Source: Alkalihalophilus pseudofirmus OF4 (GTDB lineage: Bacteria > Bacillota > Bacilli > Bacillales > Bacillaceae_D). Taken from it: a stretch of 64,000 bases of DNA. Where the stretch lies: NCBI RefSeq assembly GCF_000005825.2, contig NC_013791.2, forward strand, positions 2,418,001 to 2,482,000, read 5' to 3'. The position numbers and the translations under genes are program-made. Below the pieces are notes generated by a model that did no database searches, had not been told where the DNA came from, and saw nothing but the letters and a program-made list of their open reading frames with translations. The stretch's first letter is position 1; each line of letters begins with the position of its first letter. This document shows, piece by piece, positions 18,365 to 27,348 of the stretch.

Positions 18365-19405
18365 TTATAAAGATTCTAGGAATTCAATGGCTTCTTCAAA
18401 ACGATTAATTGGAATAATCTCCATGTCGGTCCCAATATCTTCTGCAGCTAATACCGCTTCATTGTAATTTGAATCATCTGCTCCGTCTTCAAACGGTGCC
18501 AGAAAATAATCGGCACCTGCTCTATCCGCCGCTACTACTTTTTGGGCAGCTCCGCCGATTCGTCCGACCGTCCCGTCTTCTCTAATAGTTCCAGTACCAG
18601 CCACTAAATATCCTTTTGTCAGATTGCCATCTGTTAATTGATCATAAATTTCTAGAGAAAACATTAACCCTGCAGATGGCCCTCCTATTTGGCTTGTATC
18701 AATATGTACATCAGGATTAAAAGTAACTTCTCGATCCGTAACGGGGGCTTGTATCCCGATCCCCACTCGATCACTTGGTGCGTTCATCTCTTCAGGGAAG
18801 TGTGAAAAACCAACCGTTACCTCCATTAACTCTCCTTCTCTTTCAATCGTAAGAGTTACATTGTCGCCTTTTTCATATCCAGTTAAACGATCAATCAGTT
18901 CATCAGCCGTCCGAATACTTTCTCCGTTTACTTGTTGGATACGATCTCCTTGCTCTAATACCTCAATTGCAGGCATTCCTTCAATTAATACAGTGACCAG
19001 CACCCCAAAGTATTCATAGCTTACTTCTTTATTTGCTTGTTCATAAGCTACAATTTTTGCTACCTCTTGTGAATCAGTCATCATCATCAGCTGCCTATGT
19101 TGATACTCTTCATCTGTTTCATCTTCAAATCGAAGCTGACTCTCTGGATGAAGAATTCGATATGGACTGAACTGAGCCCACGCATAAAAAATAGGGTTTG
19201 CCTTTCCCATCCTTATTGTCGTAAGCATAAAAGATCCCCCGGCTTCTTCACTTGCTCCATCTACTGAGATGACATCATCTAATACTAAGGCATCACCAGG
19301 CTGAGAATAGTAATACGGCAGGGGCGTAAAATACAACCCTAATAATAAAATGATTAATATCGGCCAGCGCCACTTTATCCAGTTACTCTGTTTTGTCTGC
19401 TTCAT
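18365..19405 (-). CDS. ylbL: Lon-like serine protease with PDZ domain (YlbL)
   Basis: YlbL is a membrane-anchored Lon-type protease; in B. subtilis it takes part in control of the SOS division inhibitor YneA. The 346-residue protein has an N-terminal signal anchor at about 13-28, a PDZ domain at about 130-210 (VTVLIEGMPAIEVLEQGDRI), and a Lon proteolytic domain. Its catalytic Ser lies in GGPSAGLMF near residue 244 and its Lys in GGAAQKVVAA near residue 287. There is no ATPase domain. The start overlaps the end of ylbK by 23 bp, implying coupling. Confidence 0.93.
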   Translation of the reverse strand: MKQTKQSNWIKWRWPILIILLLGLYFTPLPYYYSQPGDALVLDDVISVDGASEEAGGSFMLTTIRMGKANPIFYAWAQFSPYRILHPESQLRFEDETDEEYQHRQLMMMTDSQEVAKIVAYEQANKEVSYEYFGVLVTVLIEGMPAIEVLEQGDRIQQVNGESIRTADELIDRLTGYEKGDNVTLTIEREGELMEVTVGFSHFPEEMNAPSDRVGIGIQAPVTDREVTFNPDVHIDTSQIGGPSAGLMFSLEIYDQLTDGNLTKGYLVAGTGTIREDGTVGRIGGAAQKVVAADRAGADYFLAPFEDGADDSNYNEAVLAAEDIGTDMEIIPINRFEEAIEFLESL

Positions 19406-20195
19406 TCCCGTGCCCCTTCCAGTCGTTTATTATCTGCTTGATCTTGGGCATTTGTTCATAGGCGGCTTCTTCCCCCCGCTCAATTAACTTCTCGACATTA
19501 GAAAAATCTAGTGAGCTTGTATGGGTAACAATAGGCCTAATCATAACTGAGCAATCAAGCTCCTTTGGTTTCATCATCTCTCGTGCCATAATATCCATGC
19601 TTTGCATAATGACATCATAAACAGAATTAAACTCTAATTCCTGTCTAAAATAGGACACATCAACTGCTATTGTAATATCTGCTCCCATTTCTTTTACCAC
19701 TGATACAGGGACACGATCAATCACCCCTCCGTCAACGAGCACTTGACCATTGCGCTGCTCTGGTACAAAAATCCCCGGTATCCCAATACTTGCCCTGACA
19801 GCCTCGGCTATCGGACCTGTTGTCATGACAACACGTTCTCCCTTTTTCAAATCAGTAGCGATTACAGCAACCGGAATATCCGTATGTTCAAGGTGTTTAG
19901 ATTTGGCTAATAAACGGATCAGCTCTTTTACGCGGTTACCATTTACAAACCCTAATTTCGGCACAGTAAAGTCAATATAATATTTCCTTCTAAACATGGA
20001 TGCAAAACGCTCCATTGAAGCCGTTGTTTGTCCAATACCATACAAGCTTGCGACAAGCGACCCCATGCTGCTCCCAGCTAGATAATGAATGGGTATCCTC
20101 TCTTTTTCGAATGCTTTTAACACACCAATATGCGCAAATCCTCTTGCTCCTCCTGAACCGAGTGCGAGACCGATTTTAGGACACGACTTCTCCAT
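19383..20195 (-). CDS. ylbK: patatin-like phospholipase-family protein YlbK
   Basis: This 270-residue protein has the patatin-fold hallmarks: an oxyanion glycine loop in LALGSGGARGFAHIGVLKA at about 10-28, the nucleophile elbow GSSMGS near residue 41, and the catalytic dyad Asp in DGGVIDRVPV near residue 153. The predicted activity is a cytoplasmic lipid acyl hydrolase; the substrate is unknown. GGAGAGG precedes the ATG. It forms a two-gene unit with ylbL, whose start it overlaps. Confidence 0.9.
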   Translation of the reverse strand: MEKSCPKIGLALGSGGARGFAHIGVLKAFEKERIPIHYLAGSSMGSLVASLYGIGQTTASMERFASMFRRKYYIDFTVPKLGFVNGNRVKELIRLLAKSKHLEHTDIPVAVIATDLKKGERVVMTTGPIAEAVRASIGIPGIFVPEQRNGQVLVDGGVIDRVPVSVVKEMGADITIAVDVSYFRQELEFNSVYDVIMQSMDIMAREMMKPKELDCSVMIRPIVTHTSSLDFSNVEKLIERGEEAAYEQMPKIKQIINDWKGHGNEADKTE

Positions 20196-20361
20196 ACTAT
20201 ACCCTCTCCTATCTTACGGCTTCCCCTGTTCATTTTCAATCATATGGTCTAAACCAAGCCTCTATACGTATATTTAATTATGGACAAGAATTCAAAAATG
20301 CCTTAATCCGATATACAACATTTAAGACCAGCGTTTTAATTAAAAGGAGGCTGCCCCTTCG

Positions 20362-21576
20362 ATGTATTCTTCTAAAATGAAAACAATTCTGCTTGCAGCT
20401 GTAGCTATATTTCTTGCAGGCTCACTTATGGTTTTTCCAAAAGAATCGTTTGAAGCATCGATTCGTGGAATGACGATGTGGTGGGATGTCGTATTTCCAT
20501 CCTTGCTGCCTTTTTTTATTGTCTCTGAATTATTAATAGGGTTTGGTGTTGTTTCATTTATCGGGGCACTCTTAGAGCCATTAATGAGACCCCTCTTTCG
20601 CGTGCCAGGGGTTGGAGGGTTTGTATGGGCGATGGGGCTAGCATCAGGAAATCCTGCAGGTGCTAAACTGACTGCCCGCCTTAGACAAGAAGGAAAAGTG
20701 ACTCAAATAGAAGCAGAACGCCTCGTCTCATTTACGAACTCTTCTAACCCGCTTTTTATATTCGGCGCCATTGCTGTAGGTTTCTTTCATAACCCTGCAT
20801 TAGGTATTGTGCTTGCACTTGCTCACTATCTAGGTAATATCTGTGTCGGGCTGCTATTTCGCTTTCATGGTCGTGACCAAGAAGAAGACAGCAACGCTAA
20901 AAGCAGCAGTCTTTCGATAAAAGAGGCTCTTCGCCTTTTGCATCAAGAACGCTTAAAAGATGGCCGTCCTATTGGAAAACTATTAGGAGATGCCGTGCAG
21001 TCCTCTGTCAAGACCTTGTTAATGATCGGCGGTTTTATCATTTTATTTTCCGTTTTAAATCAATTGCTGTTATTAATTGGAATAACATCCATTCTTGCCG
21101 CCTTAATCTCTATTATACTGACATTTTTCAAGTTACCAAGTGATTTAAGCATCCCTTTTATTTCGGGATTGTTTGAAATAACACTTGGAGCTAAGAAGAC
21201 TAGTGAGAGTACTGACACCATGCTCCTGCATCAAATCATTGTCACCAGCTTCTTCCTTGCTTTTAGCGGGTTTTCCATCCAAGCTCAGGTTGCCAGTATT
21301 TTAGCGGATACAGATATTCGATTTAAGCCATTTTTCTTAGCACGAATCATTCATGGTTTTTTTGCAGCTTGTTTTGCTTTAGTTTTATGGGAGCCCCTTT
21401 ATGTAAATCAGCAAAGTACCCAGGAGTGGGGAGTCATTCCTGTTTTTCTCATCGATCAATCAGAAAGGATTCACCCGATCTGGCAGCTCGTCGTTGAATA
21501 TGGTTCCATATTTACTCTTATCACTCTTATTATCTATATCCTGTTAAAAGCTAATCGGGCCATAAAGCACATATAA
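20362..21576 (+). CDS. ylbJ: sporulation integral membrane protein YlbJ
   Basis: YlbJ is a mother-cell (sigma-E regulated in B. subtilis) polytopic membrane protein needed for spore cortex formation. The 404-residue product has about eight to ten hydrophobic segments arranged as two nucleoside-transporter-gate-like halves. Conserved stretches are WWDVVFPSLLPFFIVSELL near residue 42 and GLASGNPAGAKLTARLRQEG near residue 93. GGAGG lies 11 nt before the ATG, a rather long spacing. It is divergent from ylbK and convergent with coaD. Confidence 0.92.
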   Translation: MYSSKMKTILLAAVAIFLAGSLMVFPKESFEASIRGMTMWWDVVFPSLLPFFIVSELLIGFGVVSFIGALLEPLMRPLFRVPGVGGFVWAMGLASGNPAGAKLTARLRQEGKVTQIEAERLVSFTNSSNPLFIFGAIAVGFFHNPALGIVLALAHYLGNICVGLLFRFHGRDQEEDSNAKSSSLSIKEALRLLHQERLKDGRPIGKLLGDAVQSSVKTLLMIGGFIILFSVLNQLLLLIGITSILAALISIILTFFKLPSDLSIPFISGLFEITLGAKKTSESTDTMLLHQIIVTSFFLAFSGFSIQAQVASILADTDIRFKPFFLARIIHGFFAACFALVLWEPLYVNQQSTQEWGVIPVFLIDQSERIHPIWQLVVEYGSIFTLITLIIYILLKANRAIKHI

Positions 21577-21577
21577 A

Positions 21578-21616
21578 AAAGCAGATCAGAGAATTACTCG
21601 GGTCTGCTTTCTTTTT
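21578..21616. terminator. terminator between ylbJ and coaD
   Basis: AAAGCAGA at 21578-21585 pairs with TCTGCTTT at 21603-21610, with further partial pairing inside the loop. CTTTTT follows on the plus strand, and an A run precedes the stem for the minus strand. Confidence 0.75.
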
Positions 21617-21618
21617 GC

Positions 21619-22715
<1,097 letters not shown>

Positions 22716-22835
22716 ACTATCCACCTAACTTTCTTTAACCATTCTTCATCATCCTACCATAAATCCCCTTAAACAAGCACTATCAGATCATCTAACTTTT
22801 TTAATACATCATGTATATTGCCCAAATGTTTTGTT

Positions 22836-22996
22836 TATAATGACAGATAGCGGCATTGATTCAATGTTGCGACAACCGCGGAGAAGACTTACGTTTCCCC
22901 ATAAGTTCTTCCTCCGGTTTCTCCTCTCCCATAGCCTAGTACATACATAGGTATGTTACATGGCACCTCGTAAGTTCATCTTACGAGGTTTTTTTT
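22836..22996 (+). ncRNA. candidate structured RNA or attenuator (possibly the ylbH leader region)
   Basis: The 439-nt gap between rsmD and the next gene contains several hairpins in series. A long imperfect hairpin spans about 22876-22917, a small one is ACATAC/GTATGT at 22941-22956 enclosed by GCC/GGC, and a strong terminator lies at 22966-22996. ACTTACG at 22887-22893 can pair either locally with TAAGT at 22902-22906 or with CGTAAGT at 22969-22975 inside the terminator stem, an attenuator-like arrangement. A TATAAT lies at 22836-22841, without a good -35. From memory, Rfam holds a ylbH leader from this region of B. subtilis and B. halodurans; identity and strand are unproven. Confidence 0.5.
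22966..22996 (+). terminator. intrinsic terminator of the RNA candidate
   Basis: CCTCGTAAG (22966-22974) pairs with CTTACGAGG (22980-22988) around TTCAT, followed by eight T. The T run marks the plus strand as the transcribed one. Confidence 0.88.
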
Positions 22997-23051
22997 GTCT
23001 CGACATTCCAATGAAGACATGCTACATTTTTTGTGTGCTGTTTTTCTGTTT

Positions 23052-23107
23052 TCGTAATACATATTTTGTAATACATATTTTGTAATATATATTTTGTAAT
23101 ATATAGC
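23052..23107. repeat. 14-bp AT-rich tandem repeat, four units
   Basis: The unit TTGTAATACATATT is repeated four times with small changes (23052-23065, 23066-23079, 23080-23093 and 23094-23107). It lies between the terminator at 22996 and the gene starting at 23155, so it overlaps the probable promoter region of that gene. Confidence 0.85.
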
Positions 23108-23154
23108 GTGCAATTTATTTATTAAATGCTTTGCTGAAAAAGGAGAGACTGGAA

Positions 23155-23544
23155 TTGATTCAACGATTCATAGAACTTGGCGAGGGGTACTCTGATATTT
23201 ATGAACTGCTTGAACTAGCTCGTTTGAATAGAGAACGTATCCACCGTTTAATACGTTTAGATACAACAATAGGCAACAATGAAAAAACATCTTTAGCTGT
23301 GGTGTTAGAGCCTGCTGCGCCGGGGAAACTTATGCCGATCTATATTTGCAGAGAAGGCGTGACAAACCCTGATGTAACTCCTAATCAAAGGTATGATTTA
23401 TTCTCAGAGATGGCAGAGGAGCTTGACCTTACTATCCATAGTTTATCAGTTAAAGATTCTAAGCAATTTAAAGAAGACGAATTATACTATCAATATCTTA
23501 TCGGTATTTTACGTATGAACCGCTATATTCCTCCTCTTCAATAG
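23155..23544 (+). CDS. conserved hypothetical protein (DUF7147-like)
   Basis: This 129-residue protein begins MIQRFIELGEGYSDIYELLE and shows no transmembrane segment, signal or recognisable catalytic motif. It resembles Bacillaceae proteins grouped as DUF7147, a call made from memory of the N-terminal motif. The start is set at a TTG with AAGGAG 9 nt upstream; the open frame extends eight codons further. It stands alone between rsmD and an MFS gene, so context gives no function. Four tandem 14-bp repeats lie just before it. Confidence 0.55.
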   Translation: MIQRFIELGEGYSDIYELLELARLNRERIHRLIRLDTTIGNNEKTSLAVVLEPAAPGKLMPIYICREGVTNPDVTPNQRYDLFSEMAEELDLTIHSLSVKDSKQFKEDELYYQYLIGILRMNRYIPPLQ

Positions 23545-23577
23545 GCAGTCGTCGCGGCACTATTCAAATCAAAAGCA

Positions 23578-23617
23578 AGAAAGCTGCTCTCTAATGAGAA
23601 GCAGCTTTCTTTTTTTG
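23578..23617. terminator. terminator shared by the DUF7147-like and MFS genes
   Basis: AGAAAGCTGC pairs with GCAGCTTTCT, followed by seven T on the plus strand. It overlaps the 3' end of the MFS gene coding region. Confidence 0.85.
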
Positions 23618-24823
23618 ATGAAATTCCCTCATAAATAACCGTTCTGCTGGCGGCAGAACTTTAAGCTTTACTATGGCTACATTTACAAGAAGAATTGCAG
23701 CACACACTAAAAACAAACCTCGTACTCCAACATTTGCTATGATCCAGCCGCCGATGATTGGCCCAATCATTGTGCCAAGATACATAGCACTGTTTGAAAA
23801 TCCATACGTCCTGCTCTCCATCCCATTCGGGGCATGAAGACGTATTAGTGTATTAGCTGCTGGCAGAAGGCCTCCTAGACAAAGACCTACCATAAACCTC
23901 AAGGCAATTAACTGCCATATGTCTGCAACAAAAGCTTGAGGGATCGAAAACATGGCAACGCCAAGCATAGAGTAAATCAAAACATGATGAGCCCCTTTTT
24001 TATCACTCAGCTTACCAAGAAACGGAGCGGTCATCATATTAGCAAATCCCATTACAGATATAGCTAGCCCTGCAAAGAATGCCACATTTTCTGCAGGTGT
24101 TAATTCTGTTACAAACAGAGAAAGCAGCGGGTTCACACCCATAATCGCTAATTGAATTAAAAAGATAACTAAATAAAGAGATAATACAGGTTTTTGCTTC
24201 GTTACAGCTATAAAGTCCTCTTTCGTGCTAGTTTTCTGTTCCTTAGAAACTGGGGTAAATGACTCACGTACGAAGAACAACACGCCTAAAGCAGCAACCA
24301 AAATACATAATCCAGTTAAAAAGAAAACCATTTGATAACTGAAGGCCTGTGCCATTACACCTCCAATTAAAGGGCCGCATATAGCTCCTGCTACAGTTCC
24401 TGATTGCAGCACACCTAAAGCATAGCCCACTTTTTCCTTTGGAGTATTAGTGGATACAAGACCAATCGAGGCTGGGATAAAACCAGAGATCACCCCGTTT
24501 AATAGTCTTAAAATCAAAAGAGAAACCGGACCTGTAGCAAATCCAGTTAAACTAATAACTAAAGCCATACCAAAACCCGACCGTAAAATCATCATTTTTC
24601 GTCCATGTCGATCAGCCATTCTTCCCCAAAATGGTGAAAATAAAAAGGCCGTTAAAAAGTTAGCCCCAAAAATAATACCAGCCCACAGACTTAACGTCTG
24701 TGGGTTCGTCACACCAAGTTCTTTTAAATACAGGGGAAGAAAAGGGATAATCATAGTCATAGCACTCATTACAATAAATTGACAGACAACTAAAATACGT
24801 AAATTTCGTTTCCAACCGTCCAC
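23591..24823 (-). CDS. MFS transporter, multidrug-efflux type
   Basis: This protein of about 410 residues has twelve hydrophobic segments and the major-facilitator signature GRMADRHGRKMMILRSG in the loop after the second helix. A second copy-like element, GKLSDKKGAHHVLIYS, lies in the C-terminal half. The motif GVLQSGTVAGAICGPLIGG in helix 5 is antiporter motif C of drug:H+ antiporters. The start was set at the GTG preceded by GGAAGTGATC, close to the full anti-SD match; an ATG ten codons upstream has no SD. The gene lies between rsmD and ylbG, which are adjacent in B. subtilis. The substrate is unknown. Confidence 0.8.
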   Translation of the reverse strand: MDGWKRNLRILVVCQFIVMSAMTMIIPFLPLYLKELGVTNPQTLSLWAGIIFGANFLTAFLFSPFWGRMADRHGRKMMILRSGFGMALVISLTGFATGPVSLLILRLLNGVISGFIPASIGLVSTNTPKEKVGYALGVLQSGTVAGAICGPLIGGVMAQAFSYQMVFFLTGLCILVAALGVLFFVRESFTPVSKEQKTSTKEDFIAVTKQKPVLSLYLVIFLIQLAIMGVNPLLSLFVTELTPAENVAFFAGLAISVMGFANMMTAPFLGKLSDKKGAHHVLIYSMLGVAMFSIPQAFVADIWQLIALRFMVGLCLGGLLPAANTLIRLHAPNGMESRTYGFSNSAMYLGTMIGPIIGGWIIANVGVRGLFLVCAAILLVNVAIVKLKVLPPAERLFMREFHQKKKAASH

Positions 24824-24978
24824 AACGATCACTTCCTCTTCTATTAAACCCATTATATATTTCGATTCACGAAGTATTCAACAAGTAAAAACAGCCCTTT
24901 AACGCGTAAAAGAAACTGTAACAGCAGTTTAACTTCCGGAACCTCTTCGAATCTCTAAATTTCTAATTTACATAAAAA

Positions 24979-24998
24979 AACCAGGTTATCACCTGGTT
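24979..24998 (-). terminator. ylbG terminator
   Basis: AACCAGGT pairs with ACCTGGTT around TATC, followed on the minus strand by a run of seven T. It overlaps the last bases of ylbG. Confidence 0.85.
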
Positions 24999-25269
24999 AA
25001 ATACCCATTTTATAATCATATTCTTTAGCCTTATCCGGCTTAGCATTTTGAAATTCAGTCTTGATGAAAGGTCTCATCGAAGGTTGAACATCACGCACGT
25101 AATGAAAGGATTGCAGCTTTTTTGTAATTTCCTCTACTTTATCCTGGTCACAATAGAAAATAACATACTTCATCTTCTTAGAAACATATTGTACGTTTCC
25201 AAAACGCCTAAGCTGCCTTGCAAACTTAAGAGAAGTCAGCCATACAGCTATCCCTTGACGGTTCCCCAT
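24997..25269 (-). CDS. ylbG: DUF2129/UPF0298-family protein YlbG
   Basis: This 90-residue cytoplasmic protein of unknown function is conserved beside ylbF in Bacillaceae. It begins MGNRQGIAVWLTSLKFARQL and contains RRFGNVQYVSKKMKYVIFYCD and a C-terminal VRDVQPSMRPFIKTEF segment. The ATG was chosen for AAGGAG at 9 nt upstream and for the family length of about 90 residues; the frame extends eight codons more. It stands in the ylbF-ylbG order, here split by a plus-strand gene. Confidence 0.85.
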   Translation of the reverse strand: MGNRQGIAVWLTSLKFARQLRRFGNVQYVSKKMKYVIFYCDQDKVEEITKKLQSFHYVRDVQPSMRPFIKTEFQNAKPDKAKEYDYKMGI

Positions 25270-25429
25270 AATTTCGTTCTCCTTTTTCATCAACTTACTT
25301 TAGTCTAGCATGCATTAACACCGAGAGCAACTTCATCTGCCGGCTGAAAATATGGATGATATTCAAAAATTACGATACACTTATTATATAATGAACATAG
25401 CGAGCACCCTACTTTAAAGGATGAAGTGT

Positions 25430-25750
25430 ATGAATTTAGACGTCATTTGGGAGAAGTTTATGATTATGACTTCTACAGAACCTGCGATTGAGAGTATTAG
25501 CAAGAAAATTTTTAGCGGCTTTCCGTTTCTATATATTCACTCTTATATCACAAAAGAGGATGTAGAAAGACTATTGTTCTATAATGCAGCGGCCGTAATG
25601 AAAGGTAAACGATTACAGGCCGATATTATTTTTGTGAGAGAACAAGACCAAACCTTTATTTACAGAATGAGATTTTACGTACCAAATGAGAAACTTGTTT
25701 GCTGCGGGAGGGGTTGCAGAGATTGTATCAGATTTCGTGATTCCACATAA
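25430..25750 (+). CDS. hypothetical protein with C-terminal Cys cluster
   Basis: I do not recognise this 106-residue protein. It has no signal or membrane segment. The body is a mixed alpha/beta sequence, and the C-terminus carries four Cys in CCGRGCRDCIRF at about 91-102 (Cys91, 92, 96 and 99), suggesting a bound metal or thiol function. The pattern CCGxGCxxC resembles the short motif of oxidoreductase-like (OXLD1-type) proteins, but a relation is unproven. The ATG at 25430 has AAAGG 9 nt upstream. It is inserted between ylbG and ricF, and ricF is itself a Cys-tailed protein. Confidence 0.65.
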   Translation: MNLDVIWEKFMIMTSTEPAIESISKKIFSGFPFLYIHSYITKEDVERLLFYNAAAVMKGKRLQADIIFVREQDQTFIYRMRFYVPNEKLVCCGRGCRDCIRFRDST

Positions 25751-25751
25751 A

Positions 25752-25776
25752 AAACAGGCGCTTATTGCGCCTGTTT
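25752..25776. terminator. bidirectional terminator between the Cys-cluster gene and ricF
   Basis: AAACAGGCGC pairs with GCGCCTGTTT around TTATT. The minus strand continues the T run, serving ricF, while the plus strand has only TTTCC. Confidence 0.8.
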
Positions 25777-25777
25777 C

Positions 25778-26218
25778 CTATCCACAACTGCATCCTCCGC
25801 CAGACCCACATCCACCACTACAAGACATTTGATCAAAATACGGGTTTCCTGTAGGAACTTTTATTGTTTTTGAAATAGAATGAGCAATCAGCTCACTTAC
25901 TTCATTTAGCAACATCTCTAGTTCACGCTCTGCTGCTTTAAATTCCTTTACTGACTCCGTTACATCTACCTTTCGTTTCAACTGTCGTATTTCAGTTGAA
26001 ACCGTATCATAGTCAGGATGATAACGTCCGAAGCGCTGTACCTCTTCATGCCGCTCTTTCATTTCTGTAAACTCAACGATAAGCTTTTGAGCCGGCTGGT
26101 CGTTCTCAAGTGCCTTTTTGGCATGTATATATTGAATAAATACATCGGATTGTCCGATTGATTTGGCTAGTTCTTCTGATTGATCCATCAATTCAATGGT
26201 TGACATCGTAAGAAGCAT
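25778..26218 (-). CDS. ricF: RicF (YlbF), subunit of the RicAFT iron-sulfur complex
   Basis: RicF forms a complex with RicA (YmcA) and RicT (YaaT) that carries [4Fe-4S] clusters and supports RNase Y-dependent mRNA maturation, competence, biofilm formation and sporulation. The 146-residue product is helical, with RFGRYHPDYDTVS in the middle. It ends in PYFDQMSCSGGCGSGGGCSCG, with Cys at about 133, 137, 143 and 145. The start was set at the ATG preceded by GGAGGT. The family length is about 149 residues. Confidence 0.93.
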   Translation of the reverse strand: MLLTMSTIELMDQSEELAKSIGQSDVFIQYIHAKKALENDQPAQKLIVEFTEMKERHEEVQRFGRYHPDYDTVSTEIRQLKRKVDVTESVKEFKAAERELEMLLNEVSELIAHSISKTIKVPTGNPYFDQMSCSGGCGSGGGCSCG

Positions 26219-26284
26219 AACGACACCTCCTAACAACCATTATACCATGTCTTGCATGTAAACACATCCTGCACACTACTTTCC

Positions 26285-27274
26285 TTATGTGGAATAGTAC
26301 TCTATTTGGGCATTTGCTACCTTCCGAACAGAGCGAAAAGCTTGCAGATCCTCCATTAATTTAATTAATGCAACATCCTTTTCTTTTGCTTCAATCATAA
26401 TATCAATTTGACTCGTCGTTCCGCTTATCTCTCTTAAAAACCGTTCTAGGCGGCTTGCATCAATATAATCAGCATGAGACCTATCAAGCGGACCATCTTT
26501 TGGACTGGAGACATGCATCTTAATCGGATGAGGACTGTTTTCCCAAGTAGCAACGACCCTATTCCATAATGCGTGCAGGTCCGTTTCTCTTTGATAGACA
26601 TCAAAATGGTGTAAATCAAATACCACAGGAATCCCTACTTTTTCTCCTAAATAAAGAGCATCTTCAACCGTGTAGTTTTTATCATCATTTTCAAGTATCA
26701 ACATATTAACTAGAGCATGAGGAACATCTTGTATATTTGTAATAAATTGTTCTAATCCACCTTCAATCCCTTGCTTTTTTCCCCCAATATGAAGGACACA
26801 ACGATGAGTTGGATCAATATTCATTCCTTTTAATAATTTATAATGATATAACAGGGTTTTTACCGATTGCTGTAATATTTCTTTCGATGGAGAGTTTAAG
26901 ACGACAAAATGATCTGGATGAAAACCTGTCCTAATTTCAAACTTATTAATGTACTCCCCCAATTCTTTTAAATAGGGTGCTAAAACACGTTCATATTTCC
27001 AATCTGCTGTCAGCGGATGATTTACAAGAGGAACTAAGCGTGAGCTTAACCTAAAAAAATGAATTCCCTCTGCTTTGTTATGTTTCAATAACCGAATACA
27101 ATTTTCAATATTACTTTTAGCTATGCGTTCAAGCTTCTTTATTGCAGCTTCTTTGTCATCAATTTCCATGAACTGTTTAACAGTCATGGTTTGAGAAGGT
27201 GATGCATTAGATAATTGTTTGCTCATTGCCACGTAACCAAAGCGTATCTTCATGGGGGAACCTGGATGTGTCAT
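26285..27274 (-). CDS. uvsE: UV DNA damage endonuclease UvsE
   Basis: UvsE (UVDE family) nicks DNA 5' of UV photoproducts, opening an alternative excision-repair route. The protein of about 329 residues starts with IRFGYVAMSKQL and contains the TIM-barrel metal-ligand motifs: FRLSSRLVPL, GFHPDHFVVLNSP, HIGGKKQG, LENDDK, PVVFDLHHFDVY, MHVSSPKDGPLDRSHADYID and MIEAKEKD. The ATG at 27274 has GGAGG 9 nt upstream; the family core would also fit an internal ATG at 27253. It is divergent from an ATP-grasp gene. Confidence 0.93.
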   Translation of the reverse strand: MTHPGSPMKIRFGYVAMSKQLSNASPSQTMTVKQFMEIDDKEAAIKKLERIAKSNIENCIRLLKHNKAEGIHFFRLSSRLVPLVNHPLTADWKYERVLAPYLKELGEYINKFEIRTGFHPDHFVVLNSPSKEILQQSVKTLLYHYKLLKGMNIDPTHRCVLHIGGKKQGIEGGLEQFITNIQDVPHALVNMLILENDDKNYTVEDALYLGEKVGIPVVFDLHHFDVYQRETDLHALWNRVVATWENSPHPIKMHVSSPKDGPLDRSHADYIDASRLERFLREISGTTSQIDIMIEAKEKDVALIKLMEDLQAFRSVRKVANAQIEYYST

Positions 27275-27348
27275 TGACAACCCCCTCCCTTCCGACTATA
27301 ATTCTTTCGTCTGGAAATTACGTCCTTAAAAGAAAAGGTGAATTTAGA

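Noticed and set aside
22960..22990. T-box leader
   Set aside because: The conserved T-box sequence (AGGGTGGNACCGCG) is absent; only a terminator hairpin is present.
27226..27348. N-terminal extension of the ATP-grasp gene
   Set aside because: It runs into the divergent uvsE start, while the ATG at 27349 has a clear SD and gives the expected fold start.
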